Shown piece after piece: positions 29,478 to 38,423 of a stretch of DNA of 64,000 nt. The notes under the pieces are model-generated. The model saw nothing but the letters and a program-made list of their open reading frames with translations, was not told the origin of the DNA and searched no databases. The stretch is from Pseudobacteroides cellulosolvens ATCC 35603 = DSM 2933. GTDB taxonomy: Bacteria; Bacillota; Clostridia; Acetivibrionales; DSM-2933. The stretch spans positions 3,113,001 to 3,177,000 of the forward strand of contig NZ_LGTC01000001.1 in NCBI RefSeq assembly GCF_001262605.1, given 5' to 3'. The first letter of the stretch is position 1. The number at the start of each line of letters is the position of its first letter. The translations under genes and the position numbers were made by a program.

Positions 29478-29680
29478 TTGCTACACCCCTTTTTGCCTAA
29501 TCATCACTTACCTTTTTCCGAAAATTAATTATACCACTAATAAATTTATAATACTATATTAAATTTAGTGCAACAAAAAGAGTTCTAATTAATTTCCATA
29601 TGTGGTAGAATGATTATAGAGTTTATAAAATGTTTATTTCTAGTTTATAAAATATTAATATTTCAAACGGGGGTATGTAG

Positions 29681-30727
29681 ATGGCAGTAAGAGAACCAAT
29701 TAATAGTATTGCTGAGGCGGAAAAAATATCGATTGAGGAGTTCCGCAGTCTATTCATGCAGAACCTGAAAGGCTCATTCTTTAGAAATGATGCTATTAGA
29801 AGAAACTATTATTTGGAGGGTACCATATGTTCCGATGTTGAAAGGCATAAGTATGGTACAAGCTTCAAAATACAGAGTGATGAAGGAAGCGTCATGAATG
29901 TATTCATACCGAAAAAAGCAGGAGATCGTTCCGGGGTAGAGCCAGGAAACAAAATCAACCTATATGGTATGTTCAACATTTATGATAATAATATTGAAAA
30001 TCAGTTTAACTTTATTGAGTTTAAAGCATCAAGGGTTATTGAATCAGATGTAAGTGAAAGTAAAAAGGAATCAATTCTGTCCTTATTAAACGAGAAAGGT
30101 TTTTTGGACAAACCAAAAAAGAGCTTGGTATTTGACAACATAGACTTTTTTAAATTAATGGTAATATCTTCAAAGAATAGCACTGCATCAACTGAAATAG
30201 CAAATTACCTTAAAAGTGCCGGAATTTTTGAAGTATCCATGCATTATATCGATACATATAAGTCTGATGATATAGTAGAGCTTCTACAATCAATGGACAA
30301 AAACCACTATTATGATGCAATTATGATAACAGGTATCGAATCTTTGGAAAGAAAGCTCTTCGATGAATTAAATGTATTGGAAGCAATATCAGAGATGAAG
30401 TCGCCGATAATAACGGCAATGGGATACAGCCTGGCTGATGAAGTAGCAGATATGGTTGAGGACGGACCCTTGACAGCTGCCAGAATGCTCCTATATGCTT
30501 ATAAGGAGAGCAAGTATCAAAGTAACGATTCGGAAATCATTCCAAATGAACACAACAGCAATTTATTTATAACCCTTACCCAGGAAAAAGAAGATCTCGA
30601 ACGTAAGCTCTCATCAATGTTTATTGATAATTCAAATCTCATAAGCAAGGTCAAGAGTCAGCAAAGGCTTATGATTATTTTATTTTTTGTATGTATTATA
30701 GCTGTTATAATTTCTTTTATTAAATAG
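29681..30727 (+). CDS. ExoVII large-subunit-like protein with C-terminal membrane anchor
   Basis: 348 residues, read as three parts. Residues about 45-125 look like the N-terminal OB fold of XseA (YYLEGTICSDVERHKYGTSF, GNKINLYGMFNIYDNNIENQ). Residues about 150-285 align in order with the XseA catalytic core: VISSKNSTASTEIANYLKSA for the usual TS-x-x-GAA segment, YYDAIMITGIESLERKLFDE where RGGGS-x-EDL-x-x-FND is expected, and PIITAMGYSLADEVADMVED for PV-I-x-x-x-GHETD. The catalytic glycine-serine motif and His are lost. Residues 329-347 are a membrane segment. It is followed nine bases later by a MocR gene. GGGGG lies before the ATG. Confidence 0.55.
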   Translation: MAVREPINSIAEAEKISIEEFRSLFMQNLKGSFFRNDAIRRNYYLEGTICSDVERHKYGTSFKIQSDEGSVMNVFIPKKAGDRSGVEPGNKINLYGMFNIYDNNIENQFNFIEFKASRVIESDVSESKKESILSLLNEKGFLDKPKKSLVFDNIDFFKLMVISSKNSTASTEIANYLKSAGIFEVSMHYIDTYKSDDIVELLQSMDKNHYYDAIMITGIESLERKLFDELNVLEAISEMKSPIITAMGYSLADEVADMVEDGPLTAARMLLYAYKESKYQSNDSEIIPNEHNSNLFITLTQEKEDLERKLSSMFIDNSNLISKVKSQQRLMIILFFVCIIAVIISFIK

Positions 30728-30736
30728 GCGGGTAAC

Positions 30737-32239
30737 ATGATTGAAATCATCGAATTGATAAAGTTTGATAAGGATAGCACATTACCATTATATGTTCAGC
30801 TTTATGAAAAGCTCAAAACATTAATCGGAGACGGAACTCTTGTGTGTGATGTCAGGCTTCCATCCATAAGACAGCTGTCTAAAGAGCTCGGCATAAACAG
30901 AGTAACAGTTGTCACAGCTATAAGAGAGCTTGAAAAGGATGGTTATGTTTATACAAAGCCCGGCAGCGGTACCTTTGTATCCAGCAGCTTTATAGTAACT
31001 GACAAAAGCATGCATTTGCAAAGCAACCTGGTATTGGATGAAGTCTATACGCAGGAATACGCATCGTTGATTAACAACGGACAGGTAAGCCTTACCGAAA
31101 ACAGTATTAACTTTGCCAGTGCTACACCAACTCCGGATCTTTTTCCTGTTGATGATTTCAAGGTTGCTCTAAATGAAGTTCTAGAAAGAGATAAGGGTAA
31201 TGCCTTTAGCTATCAGGATAGCCAGGGATATTACCCTTTAAGGGAATCCATTTGCAGGGTACTTGGAGAAGCAATGATAACATGCAATCCTGATGATATT
31301 CAAATAATTTCAGGTGCTCAGCAAGGTATTGATATAATATCAAAGGCCTTATTAAGACAAGGCGATTACATAATAACCGAAAGCCCAACTTATGCCGGAG
31401 CTATAGCTGTTTTTAAGTCCAGAGGAGTGCAAATTGCTGATATAGAGCTTTTTGAGGATGGAATGAGTCTTAGCGTATTGGAGTATACCATTAAGAAATA
31501 CAAGCCCAGACTTCTTTATACAATACCGTCCTTCCAGAACCCAACAGGCTATTCATGCTCAAATCACAAGCGGGAGCAGCTTCTTAAGCTGGCGGATAAA
31601 TATGATCTATATGTCATAGAAGACGATTATGTTAGTGATCTGGACTTTGAAGGAAAAAAATACATCACACTAAAATCTATGGATAAAAACAACAGGGTAA
31701 TCTTTATCAAGAGCTATTCAAAAATATTCATGCCTGGATTACGCCTTGGGTTTATGATAGTACCGCCAGGTATTCTTGGAAACGTAATTGAAGCAAAACA
31801 TGCTACTGATATTTCCACATCCGGACTTATTCAAAGAGCTTTTGATTTATACATCCGAAAAGGCTTCTGGGACAAGCACTCCCAGTTTATGTATGATGTA
31901 TATAAGGAAAGGTACATAAAGACAATAAATGCCCTTGATAATAATTTGCCGCAAAATGTAACCTACAAAAAACCCGGAGGAGGCTTAAACCTCTGGCTTA
32001 GCCTGCCTCCAGGCTTTCATGTAAATAAGCTTGCTTCTCTATGTGCATTAAAAGATATCGTTTTTGCCCCTGGTAAAATATTTTACAGCGGCAATTCTTC
32101 ACAGAAATTGAATAACATAAGGCTAAGCTTTGCATCAGTTTATGTTGAACATATCGAGCATGGGGTTGGCATACTGTGTAAAACCATAGAGCTTATGGAG
32201 CAAAAGAACGAATCTTACAGGAATTTGCCTATATTATAG
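30737..32239 (+). CDS. MocR/PdxR-family regulator
   Basis: 500 residues: a GntR winged helix (about 15-80, LPSIRQLSKELGINRVTVVT, then YTKPGSGTFV), a linker, and an aminotransferase class I fold (about 120-490). The pyridoxal-phosphate lysine is in IKSYSKIFMPGLRLGF near residue 327. MocR proteins use PLP or its aldimine to control genes such as pdxST, or act on amino-sugar or GABA genes; no such target lies next door. It is 9 bases after the ExoVII-like gene and probably co-transcribed. Confidence 0.85.
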   Translation: MIEIIELIKFDKDSTLPLYVQLYEKLKTLIGDGTLVCDVRLPSIRQLSKELGINRVTVVTAIRELEKDGYVYTKPGSGTFVSSSFIVTDKSMHLQSNLVLDEVYTQEYASLINNGQVSLTENSINFASATPTPDLFPVDDFKVALNEVLERDKGNAFSYQDSQGYYPLRESICRVLGEAMITCNPDDIQIISGAQQGIDIISKALLRQGDYIITESPTYAGAIAVFKSRGVQIADIELFEDGMSLSVLEYTIKKYKPRLLYTIPSFQNPTGYSCSNHKREQLLKLADKYDLYVIEDDYVSDLDFEGKKYITLKSMDKNNRVIFIKSYSKIFMPGLRLGFMIVPPGILGNVIEAKHATDISTSGLIQRAFDLYIRKGFWDKHSQFMYDVYKERYIKTINALDNNLPQNVTYKKPGGGLNLWLSLPPGFHVNKLASLCALKDIVFAPGKIFYSGNSSQKLNNIRLSFASVYVEHIEHGVGILCKTIELMEQKNESYRNLPIL

Positions 32240-32308
32240 CAACAAAAGATCTCTAAGTTTGTGCTATATTAAAAGTGATATTAATCTTACATAATATTTT
32301 GTTATTCC

Positions 32309-32761
32309 TTACTGTATATCGATTCTGTTGGATTTGCTCTTTCCCTCTTCCTTCGGAAGGCTTATAGACAATATACCGTTGTTATACTTTGCAGTTACCG
32401 TATCATTTTTTACATTTGGGACATAGAAGCTTCTTGAGAAAGATCCTACCCTTCTTTCACGCCTTAAGTAATTTTCTGATTTTTCCTCTGTCTCAGCCTT
32501 ATGTTCTACTGATATTGTCAATGTATCATTCATAAGTTCAAGCTTAATGTCCTCCTTGTTTACCCCTGGAATTTCAGCATCAACTATATATTCCTTGTCA
32601 TTTTCACGTATATCAGCCTTTATAGGATTTCCTCCCATAAAACCGGCCTGGAAGAATGGCTCTCTGAAAAACTCCTCGAATACACTACTAAAATCCCATA
32701 TGTTATTACCTCTTGTTGTAATTTCATTTTGTTTTCTAAAATTTGGTGTTAATCCAAACAT
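32309..32761 (-). CDS. Hsp20 small heat-shock protein
   Basis: 150 residues from the ATG at 32761 (GGAGGTG upstream); the longer reading from 32776 would start on top of that site. The alpha-crystallin domain covers about 45-145, with ADIRENDKEYIVDAEIPGVN, NDTLTISVEHKAE and YNNGILSISLPKEE. It is an ATP-independent chaperone that holds unfolded proteins. It converges on the MocR gene. Confidence 0.9.
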   Translation of the reverse strand: MFGLTPNFRKQNEITTRGNNIWDFSSVFEEFFREPFFQAGFMGGNPIKADIRENDKEYIVDAEIPGVNKEDIKLELMNDTLTISVEHKAETEEKSENYLRRERRVGSFSRSFYVPNVKNDTVTAKYNNGILSISLPKEEGKSKSNRIDIQ

Positions 32762-32881
32762 AAATCGCACCTCCATAATTTTTATTGATTTTGACTTTCT
32801 TTGACCTTATATTTATTTTATACCATATTGTATGCTATATACTCAAAAGTTGTTTTTGACTTTCCTTGACCATTCATAAAG

Positions 32882-32927
32882 AAAAATCCAGATTATCTTA
32901 AATTATCTCATTAAATCATGGATTTTT
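32882..32927 (-). terminator. intrinsic terminator after the SpoVB-like gene
   Basis: Stem AAAAATCCA (32882-32890) with TGGATTTTT (32919-32927), inner GATT/AATC pairs, and a T-run on the minus strand, 14 bases after the stop codon. Confidence 0.55.
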
Positions 32928-32940
32928 AGTTAATATTGCA

Positions 32941-34494
32941 TTATTTTATTTTAGGCCTTCCCTTATAAAGCCTTTTCATCTCATCCTTATTCAATACGCC
33001 TATTATTGTCATTAAGATAAGGCCTATACAAACATTTGCTGCCACGGCCAAAATAGTGTTAAATGTGATACTCTGTGTAAAGATGCCGAAAAAACTGTAA
33101 ACATATTTGCTTATAAAAAACATAATTATACTGACTAATCCCGGTTTTATCAGCCAGTTTCGAAAATCAATCACCATCCCTGTTGTATTTGCAACTGTAG
33201 CAAGATTTAAAATACAAACCAAACCGGAGCTTATTATTATACCAACAACATAGCCCTTTATTCCGTATGACGGTATTGCAAAATACACAAAACCTATTCT
33301 TATAATACTACCTATTATTGAATTCCTTAATGATACAGCCTGCTTATCCATACCGTTTAAAACACCTAAAAGGGTTTGCTGCAAATATGCGAAAATACAG
33401 GTAAATGCCAGTAGGAAAAGCAAATCCCCTACCTTTTCTCTTCTATAAAGAATGCCTCCAATCTCATTAGGAAAAGCTAGAAAAATTGATGTAAATATAA
33501 ACCCAAGAATAAATGTAAACTGAATGGATTTTGAGATCCTATAGTTAACAGATCTTAATTGTTTCATGGATAGTGCTTCAGATATTGCCGGAACTAAGGT
33601 TATGGCAAGAGATGATGTTACAAGGGATGGGAAAAATATGAGGGGCATTGCCATACCTGTCAGCTTTCCATACTCCATCATGCTGGCAGAGTAGTTAAGC
33701 CCTCCTTCCAACAGTCTCCTTGGAATAAGGATAAATTCAAAAGCTGCCATAATTGAAGTTACAAACCTATTCACAGACACAGGGAACGCAGTTCTAACAA
33801 TTTCCTTAATAATTTTCCTCTTCCTCATTATCCCTTTTCGTGATAAATTTTTATTAGAGGTTTGCTTCTTAAACTTATAAATAAAAACCAAAAGTGAAAG
33901 GTTTGCTATCTCACCAAGTGCCATACCTAATGTTGCCATTGCACAGGCATATTCCAGGCCTCTGCTCATAAATTTGGTAGCTAACAGCAATACAACAGAT
34001 ATCTTTACTATTTGCTCAAAAATCTGGGATACCGCAGTCGGTGCCACCTGCTGAATACCATAATAATAACCCTTTAAAGCTGAGGAAGCAGCTATAACAG
34101 GTATACACGGCACTAATATCAGAAGTGACATATGGGTTCTCGGGTCTTTTAAAACCTCACGAGAAAAAAAATCCATGAAGAAAAATATGCCGCCAGAAAT
34201 AAATAATCCTCCACCTAAAGAAATTACAAGGGCACAATAAGTAATTCTTCTAAGGTTTATCAAATTGTTTCTGGCGAGCTCCTCTGCAACCATTTTGGAT
34301 ACAGCAATGGATACACCTGATGTTAGAGTCAGAATTATCAGCGAATACACTGGAGATATAAGCTGAAAAAGCCCCATCCCCTCAGAGCCGATTAAATTTG
34401 ATAAATATATCCGGTAAACAAACCCGAAGATTTTTACAACAAAACCTGCGAGCATCAATATGATTGCACCACTGATAAAAGATTTCTTTGACAT
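32941..34494 (-). CDS. SpoVB-like MOP-superfamily flippase
   Basis: 517 residues with about fourteen membrane segments, beginning SFISGAIILMLAGFVVKIFG and continuing YLSNLIGSEGMGLFQLISPV, the pattern of SpoVB/YkvU (polysaccharide biosynthesis/ stage V sporulation) transporters, which move lipid-linked glycan precursors. It differs from the MurJ-like gene at 27280. GGAGC precedes the ATG; single-gene unit with its own terminator. Confidence 0.8.
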   Translation of the reverse strand: MSKKSFISGAIILMLAGFVVKIFGFVYRIYLSNLIGSEGMGLFQLISPVYSLIILTLTSGVSIAVSKMVAEELARNNLINLRRITYCALVISLGGGLFISGGIFFFMDFFSREVLKDPRTHMSLLILVPCIPVIAASSALKGYYYGIQQVAPTAVSQIFEQIVKISVVLLLATKFMSRGLEYACAMATLGMALGEIANLSLLVFIYKFKKQTSNKNLSRKGIMRKRKIIKEIVRTAFPVSVNRFVTSIMAAFEFILIPRRLLEGGLNYSASMMEYGKLTGMAMPLIFFPSLVTSSLAITLVPAISEALSMKQLRSVNYRISKSIQFTFILGFIFTSIFLAFPNEIGGILYRREKVGDLLFLLAFTCIFAYLQQTLLGVLNGMDKQAVSLRNSIIGSIIRIGFVYFAIPSYGIKGYVVGIIISSGLVCILNLATVANTTGMVIDFRNWLIKPGLVSIIMFFISKYVYSFFGIFTQSITFNTILAVAANVCIGLILMTIIGVLNKDEMKRLYKGRPKIK

Positions 34495-34561
34495 TAAAAG
34501 CTCCGAATTTAATAATCATAAATATAAATATTAAAATTATTCGGAACTTATGCACAATAGA

Positions 34562-35056
34562 TTATTCTTTGCTTCTTTTCTTTAACCTATCATCTCTTCT
34601 TTTCTCAGCTTCAATGTACTCATTTTTTTCATCATCGGTTTCAGGTATAAGCGGGGGCACCAGCGACGGCTTGCAATCAGCACCTAAAGCTACAAATGTC
34701 ATATATGCTTTATTGGTTAGTATTACATTGCCGTTTTTCAAGTTTTCCGCGTATACATTTATGGCTACCTCCATGGAGGTCCTTCCTGCCCACGTCATTT
34801 TAGCCTTAAGGATAACCAGTTCGCCCATCCTTACAGGGTGTCTGAAATCCAAACTGTCAAGTGCAACAGTCGCTACAGTCTTGTTTGAATGCCTTGAAGC
34901 TACCAAAGCACCCGCTATATCCATCCAATGCATCAGCCTGCCTCCAAGCAAATTTCCTAATAGATTAGTGTCATTCGGAAGCACCAGCTCTGTCATTTCA
35001 ATCTTTGAATCATTCGGGGTTTTGCCATTCATTCCGTTATTAGAATTGTCAGCCAT
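34562..35056 (-). CDS. acyl-CoA thioesterase, YciA-like hotdog
   Basis: About 164 residues from the ATG at 35056. Hotdog motif NLLGGRLMHWMDIAGALVAS (with the conserved N-x-x-x-G and D), then ALDSLDFRHPVRMGELVILK and FVALGADCKPSLVPPLIPE. Family hydrolyses acyl-CoA thioesters. An in-frame GTG at 35083 would add nine residues; AAAGGA is about ten bases before 35056. Ends in a lysine/arginine-rich tail. Confidence 0.8.
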   Translation of the reverse strand: MADNSNNGMNGKTPNDSKIEMTELVLPNDTNLLGNLLGGRLMHWMDIAGALVASRHSNKTVATVALDSLDFRHPVRMGELVILKAKMTWAGRTSMEVAINVYAENLKNGNVILTNKAYMTFVALGADCKPSLVPPLIPETDDEKNEYIEAEKRRDDRLKKRSKE

Positions 35057-35115
35057 AGTCAAATATTCCTTTCTGAATTTCACTTTTATATATATATAGT
35101 TTCCTAATATTAAAA

Positions 35116-35159
35116 AACACCTTTATTAGACTAATTTATTATTAATCCATAAAGGTGTT
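35116..35159 (-). terminator. intrinsic terminator after pilM
   Basis: AACACCTTTAT (35116-35126) pairs with ATAAAGGTGTT (35149-35159); TTTTTTA follows on the minus strand, 72 bases after the pilM stop. Confidence 0.7.
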
Positions 35160-35230
35160 AAGTAATAATTGAGTCATCACTATCTCTTATTACCAACATT
35201 TATTAAAGAAATAACTTTCTTATTTAAACT

Positions 35231-36334
35231 TTATAATGTTATACCAACCGAATTAATGAGAAAGTTTAATCTATCCCCATCCAATCCATGATTTAACTTA
35301 ACACCGTCAATGCTTAAAAGTCCAACAGGATATACAGGAACATCCAACGAATCTTCCAAATATTCTCTCAATCCTCTCAATAATGATCCACCACCAATGA
35401 TATAAATCTTGCCTATTTTGGATCCGTAACATCTTTTATCATAGAAATCAAAGCATTGATGGATCTGTCTTACCACCTTATCGATATTATCTTTCATTAT
35501 ATGCTGGATTTTAACCTGCATTTCACCAGCATTTATATCAGGCTTAACAATGCCATACATCTTTTTCAATCTTTCAGCTTCTTCCAGCCTGATACCCAAA
35601 CTGCTTGAAACTATTCCCTCAAGGTTGCTGCTTCCAGATAGAATTACTTTGTTAAATTCCAAAACCCTGTCCTTAAGTATGTTTACTATGGTAGTTTCAG
35701 AACCGAAATCAAGCACTGCAAATGTGTCCTGACTTGTTTTATTAAGTTTCTGCTTCTTATACCATGATTCACTTTCAATAACTCTTATTTCCCTGTTAAA
35801 AAACTTTGCAGTACTGTTAGCAGGAATATCTACTGAAATAGGCTTTAGCCCCAACTCCAGCAATATATCTATATAGCTCTTTATAATACTTTTTGATACT
35901 GCTGTTACAAATACCTTTACCTTTGTTGTATCGTTCTCTTTCAACTGCTGCAGTACTTTATAATCAATCTGATGCTCATCTGCATTAATAGGCATATTAA
36001 CTTTTACAGCTTCGCGAACTATTCCATCGATATCTTGACCAGGAGCCTTATCTATCATAAAAACACGAGATATAATGTTAGTACCGGACATTACAATTTT
36101 AGCATTCTTGGACTTAATACCGTTCTCACCGATAACCTTTTTTATCTCGTTTGTTACCTTATAAACGTCTTTGATAGCTCCGTTCTTAATACAATCTCTT
36201 GGAGTAGAAGCAATACCGTAATTCTTTATAAAAATTTCCTTGTTTTTTTCTATTATTACCTCAACAACTTTTATATTTCTAAAACCTATGTCTATACTAA
36301 CCAAGCTGTTTTTAAAGAAGGGCAGCTTAAACAT
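35231..36334 (-). CDS. pilM: PilM-like type IV pilus assembly ATPase
   Basis: 367 residues with an actin/FtsA-like fold: SIDIGFRNIKVVEVIIEKNK at the start, AVLDFGSETTIVNILKD in the middle and IYIIGGGSLLRGLREYLEDS near the end are the phosphate-1, -2 and adenosine motifs of PilM. PilM links PilN to the cytoplasmic side of type IV pilus machines. No other pilus gene is in the window, so it is an orphan here. GAGGAG precedes the ATG. Confidence 0.8.
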   Translation of the reverse strand: MFKLPFFKNSLVSIDIGFRNIKVVEVIIEKNKEIFIKNYGIASTPRDCIKNGAIKDVYKVTNEIKKVIGENGIKSKNAKIVMSGTNIISRVFMIDKAPGQDIDGIVREAVKVNMPINADEHQIDYKVLQQLKENDTTKVKVFVTAVSKSIIKSYIDILLELGLKPISVDIPANSTAKFFNREIRVIESESWYKKQKLNKTSQDTFAVLDFGSETTIVNILKDRVLEFNKVILSGSSNLEGIVSSSLGIRLEEAERLKKMYGIVKPDINAGEMQVKIQHIMKDNIDKVVRQIHQCFDFYDKRCYGSKIGKIYIIGGGSLLRGLREYLEDSLDVPVYPVGLLSIDGVKLNHGLDGDRLNFLINSVGITL

Positions 36335-36484
36335 TTCATCTACTCCTCAGAATCATATATAGTCATTCTAATAACACTACTTAGATTATATTACCACTCG
36401 GTAAATTTAAAATCAATACTTCAAAATATTATTATTTATTCATACCACAAATTGGCTGGATGTGTGTTTGCCTTAATTTGATTT

Positions 36485-37450
36485 TTATACAAAAGATGCC
36501 ATATACTGCATTAGCAAATCAATTATTTCATCCTTTGATGTAAGCCTGAAAACCTTTTCTTTTACATAGGTAGCATTTTTTAAGCCTTTAATATACCATG
36601 CTATATGTTTTCTCATCTCACAGATCCCAATATGCATTCCTTTAAGCTCAACAAGCATTTCCATATGCCTTATTACCATATCTATCTTCTCTTTAGGCGT
36701 AGGATCAGGAAGAATATTCCCCGTTTCAAAATAATGAAGTATTTTCTTAAAAATCCATGGGTTGCCTTGAGCTCCTCTTCCAACCATAATAGCATCGCAG
36801 TTGGTTTCATTAAGCATCCTCTCCGCATCCTGGGGAGTTACTATGTCACCATTTCCAATAACCGGTATACTAACTGCTTCCTTTACCTTTTTTATAATTT
36901 CCCAATCGGCTTTGCCGCTGTAGTATTGCTCTCTTGTCCTTCCGTGAACTGTAATTGCTTTAGCACCGTTCTCTTCAGCAATCCGTGCAATTTCAACTGC
37001 ATTAATAGAGCTGTCGTCCCATCCCTTCCTTACTTTTACAGTTACAGGTTTACTCGACGCAGAAGATACCGCTCTAACAATCTGTCCTACCAGATCCGGC
37101 CTTTTCATCAGAGCACTTCCTTCGCCATTTTTTGTTATTTTAGGTGCCGGACAGCCCATATTAATATCTATTAAACATGCATCGGAATTATTCAATTGTT
37201 TTGCTATACCTGCTAAAATATCAGGGTCGGAACCGAATATCTGTACTGCTGCCGGTTTCTCCTCCTCCGCAATCAAGGTTAGAGCCTTACTCTTTATATC
37301 ATTATAGTGCATGCCTTTTGCACTAACCATTTCAGTATATACAAGACCACAGCCTTGCTCTCTGCAAAGCACTCTAAATGGCATATCGGTTACACCAGCC
37401 ATAGGTGCCAGAAATACTTTATTCTCAAGTTTAATATTTGCAAATTCCAT
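36485..37450 (-). CDS. dusB: tRNA-dihydrouridine synthase B
   Basis: 321 residues, TIM barrel with FMN. Motifs [30 protein letters not shown] with the catalytic cysteine, ALMKRPDLV, and [13 protein letters not shown]; near the end [13 protein letters not shown]. It reduces specific uridines in tRNA using NADPH. GGGAGG is seven bases before the ATG. In related genomes dusB often follows coaX; here the propeller gene lies between. Confidence 0.92.
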   Translation of the reverse strand: MEFANIKLENKVFLAPMAGVTDMPFRVLCREQGCGLVYTEMVSAKGMHYNDIKSKALTLIAEEEKPAAVQIFGSDPDILAGIAKQLNNSDACLIDINMGCPAPKITKNGEGSALMKRPDLVGQIVRAVSSASSKPVTVKVRKGWDDSSINAVEIARIAEENGAKAITVHGRTREQYYSGKADWEIIKKVKEAVSIPVIGNGDIVTPQDAERMLNETNCDAIMVGRGAQGNPWIFKKILHYFETGNILPDPTPKEKIDMVIRHMEMLVELKGMHIGICEMRKHIAWYIKGLKNATYVKEKVFRLTSKDEIIDLLMQYMASFV

Positions 37451-37533
37451 AAATACCTCCCGTCAGATATTTTACCATAGAAACTTAAGAATAAAACTAA
37501 TTTTTTGATATTTCCAGTGTTTGAAGTAATATT

Positions 37534-37566
37534 AAAAAAACTCCTATTGAATTATCTCAATAAGAG
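37534..37566 (-). terminator. intrinsic terminator after the PilZ gene
   Basis: CTCCTATTGA (37541-37550) pairs with TCAATAAGAG (37557-37566) with one G-T wobble; seven T follow on the minus strand (37534-37540). Confidence 0.65.
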
Positions 37567-37669
37567 CTGAAATTTCACTATTAGTATTTTTTGAAATGTT
37601 CCATTGACCAGTTAATTATATACTAATACCTAATATGTTTCACAGCTAAATGTAAGGTTATTAACTCTT

Positions 37670-38107
37670 TTAATATAGCTTAATTCTTCTTGATCTCATA
37701 CGAGGAATTAAAAAGAAAGTATAAACTCCTTCTTCATTGCTAGGTGCTGGCTGAGTCTGCTTTGATACCGTTATTCGGGATTCTATAACTTCATCCAATT
37801 GGATTTGATTATATTTGTTTACGTTTATAAACTTCGCAGCATAGGTGTTTTCATTACAGTTTTCTTCTTTTCTAATAAGTTCTCCCTCAAACTTCATGTC
37901 AAACTCTGAAAGCATGTTGTATACTACAATATCGAAGTAATAGCTGTTTTCACTTGCTAGATCATTGGTAGAAGTGAACTTTAAACCGCCTGCCGAGATG
38001 TCACAAACATCAATTTCCTGCCAGTTTTTCTTGTCATCACTCATCATAATTTTGCATACAGCGTTGCCGCACCTTTGATACTTTCTTTTTTCTGATACTT
38101 GACTCAT
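37670..38107 (-). CDS. PilZ domain protein
   Basis: 145 residues. KRKYQRCG (the R-x-x-x-R motif, here RKYQR-like) followed by DVCDISAGGLKF (D-x-S-x-x-G) match the c-di-GMP-binding PilZ domain; the rest is the beta-barrel (YYFDIVVYNMLSEFDMKFEG). GGGAGGGAG points to the ATG at 38107. It is a stand-alone c-di-GMP receptor candidate; partner unknown. It lies just upstream of dusB, in the neighbourhood of PilM, without direct evidence of a link. Confidence 0.75.
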   Translation of the reverse strand: MSQVSEKRKYQRCGNAVCKIMMSDDKKNWQEIDVCDISAGGLKFTSTNDLASENSYYFDIVVYNMLSEFDMKFEGELIRKEENCNENTYAAKFINVNKYNQIQLDEVIESRITVSKQTQPAPSNEEGVYTFFLIPRMRSRRIKLY

Positions 38108-38279
38108 AAGTATCATCTCCCTCCCATTCTTTCAATCGGTCATTATAGATACACACACAGTATGAATCTAATATATGTACATATTAAATTTTTACATATT
38201 TGCCTTTTGTCTCAGAATAGTACTTCAAGGAAGTTCTTATTATGTAGATTAACAACGCAAAAAAGAGTTTGTTGGCTAT

Positions 38280-38315
38280 AAAAGCATAACTAAGGCATTT
38301 CTTAGTTATGCTTTT
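38280..38315 (-). terminator. intrinsic terminator after the propeller gene
   Basis: Perfect 15-bp stem AAAAGCATAACTAAG (38280-38294) and complement (38301-38315), six-base loop, about 110 bases after the propeller gene. The surrounding 316-base gap (38108-38423) holds no other feature that I see besides the promoter region of the PilZ gene. Confidence 0.65.
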
Positions 38316-38423
38316 GAATATTTAGATTTGCAATATTAAATTACTGATAGATTTGTTTCTGATTATATTTTACCATAGCTGAACAGCATAGTCGAGGGTT
38401 ATCTTTTTAACAAAGTCTATATA

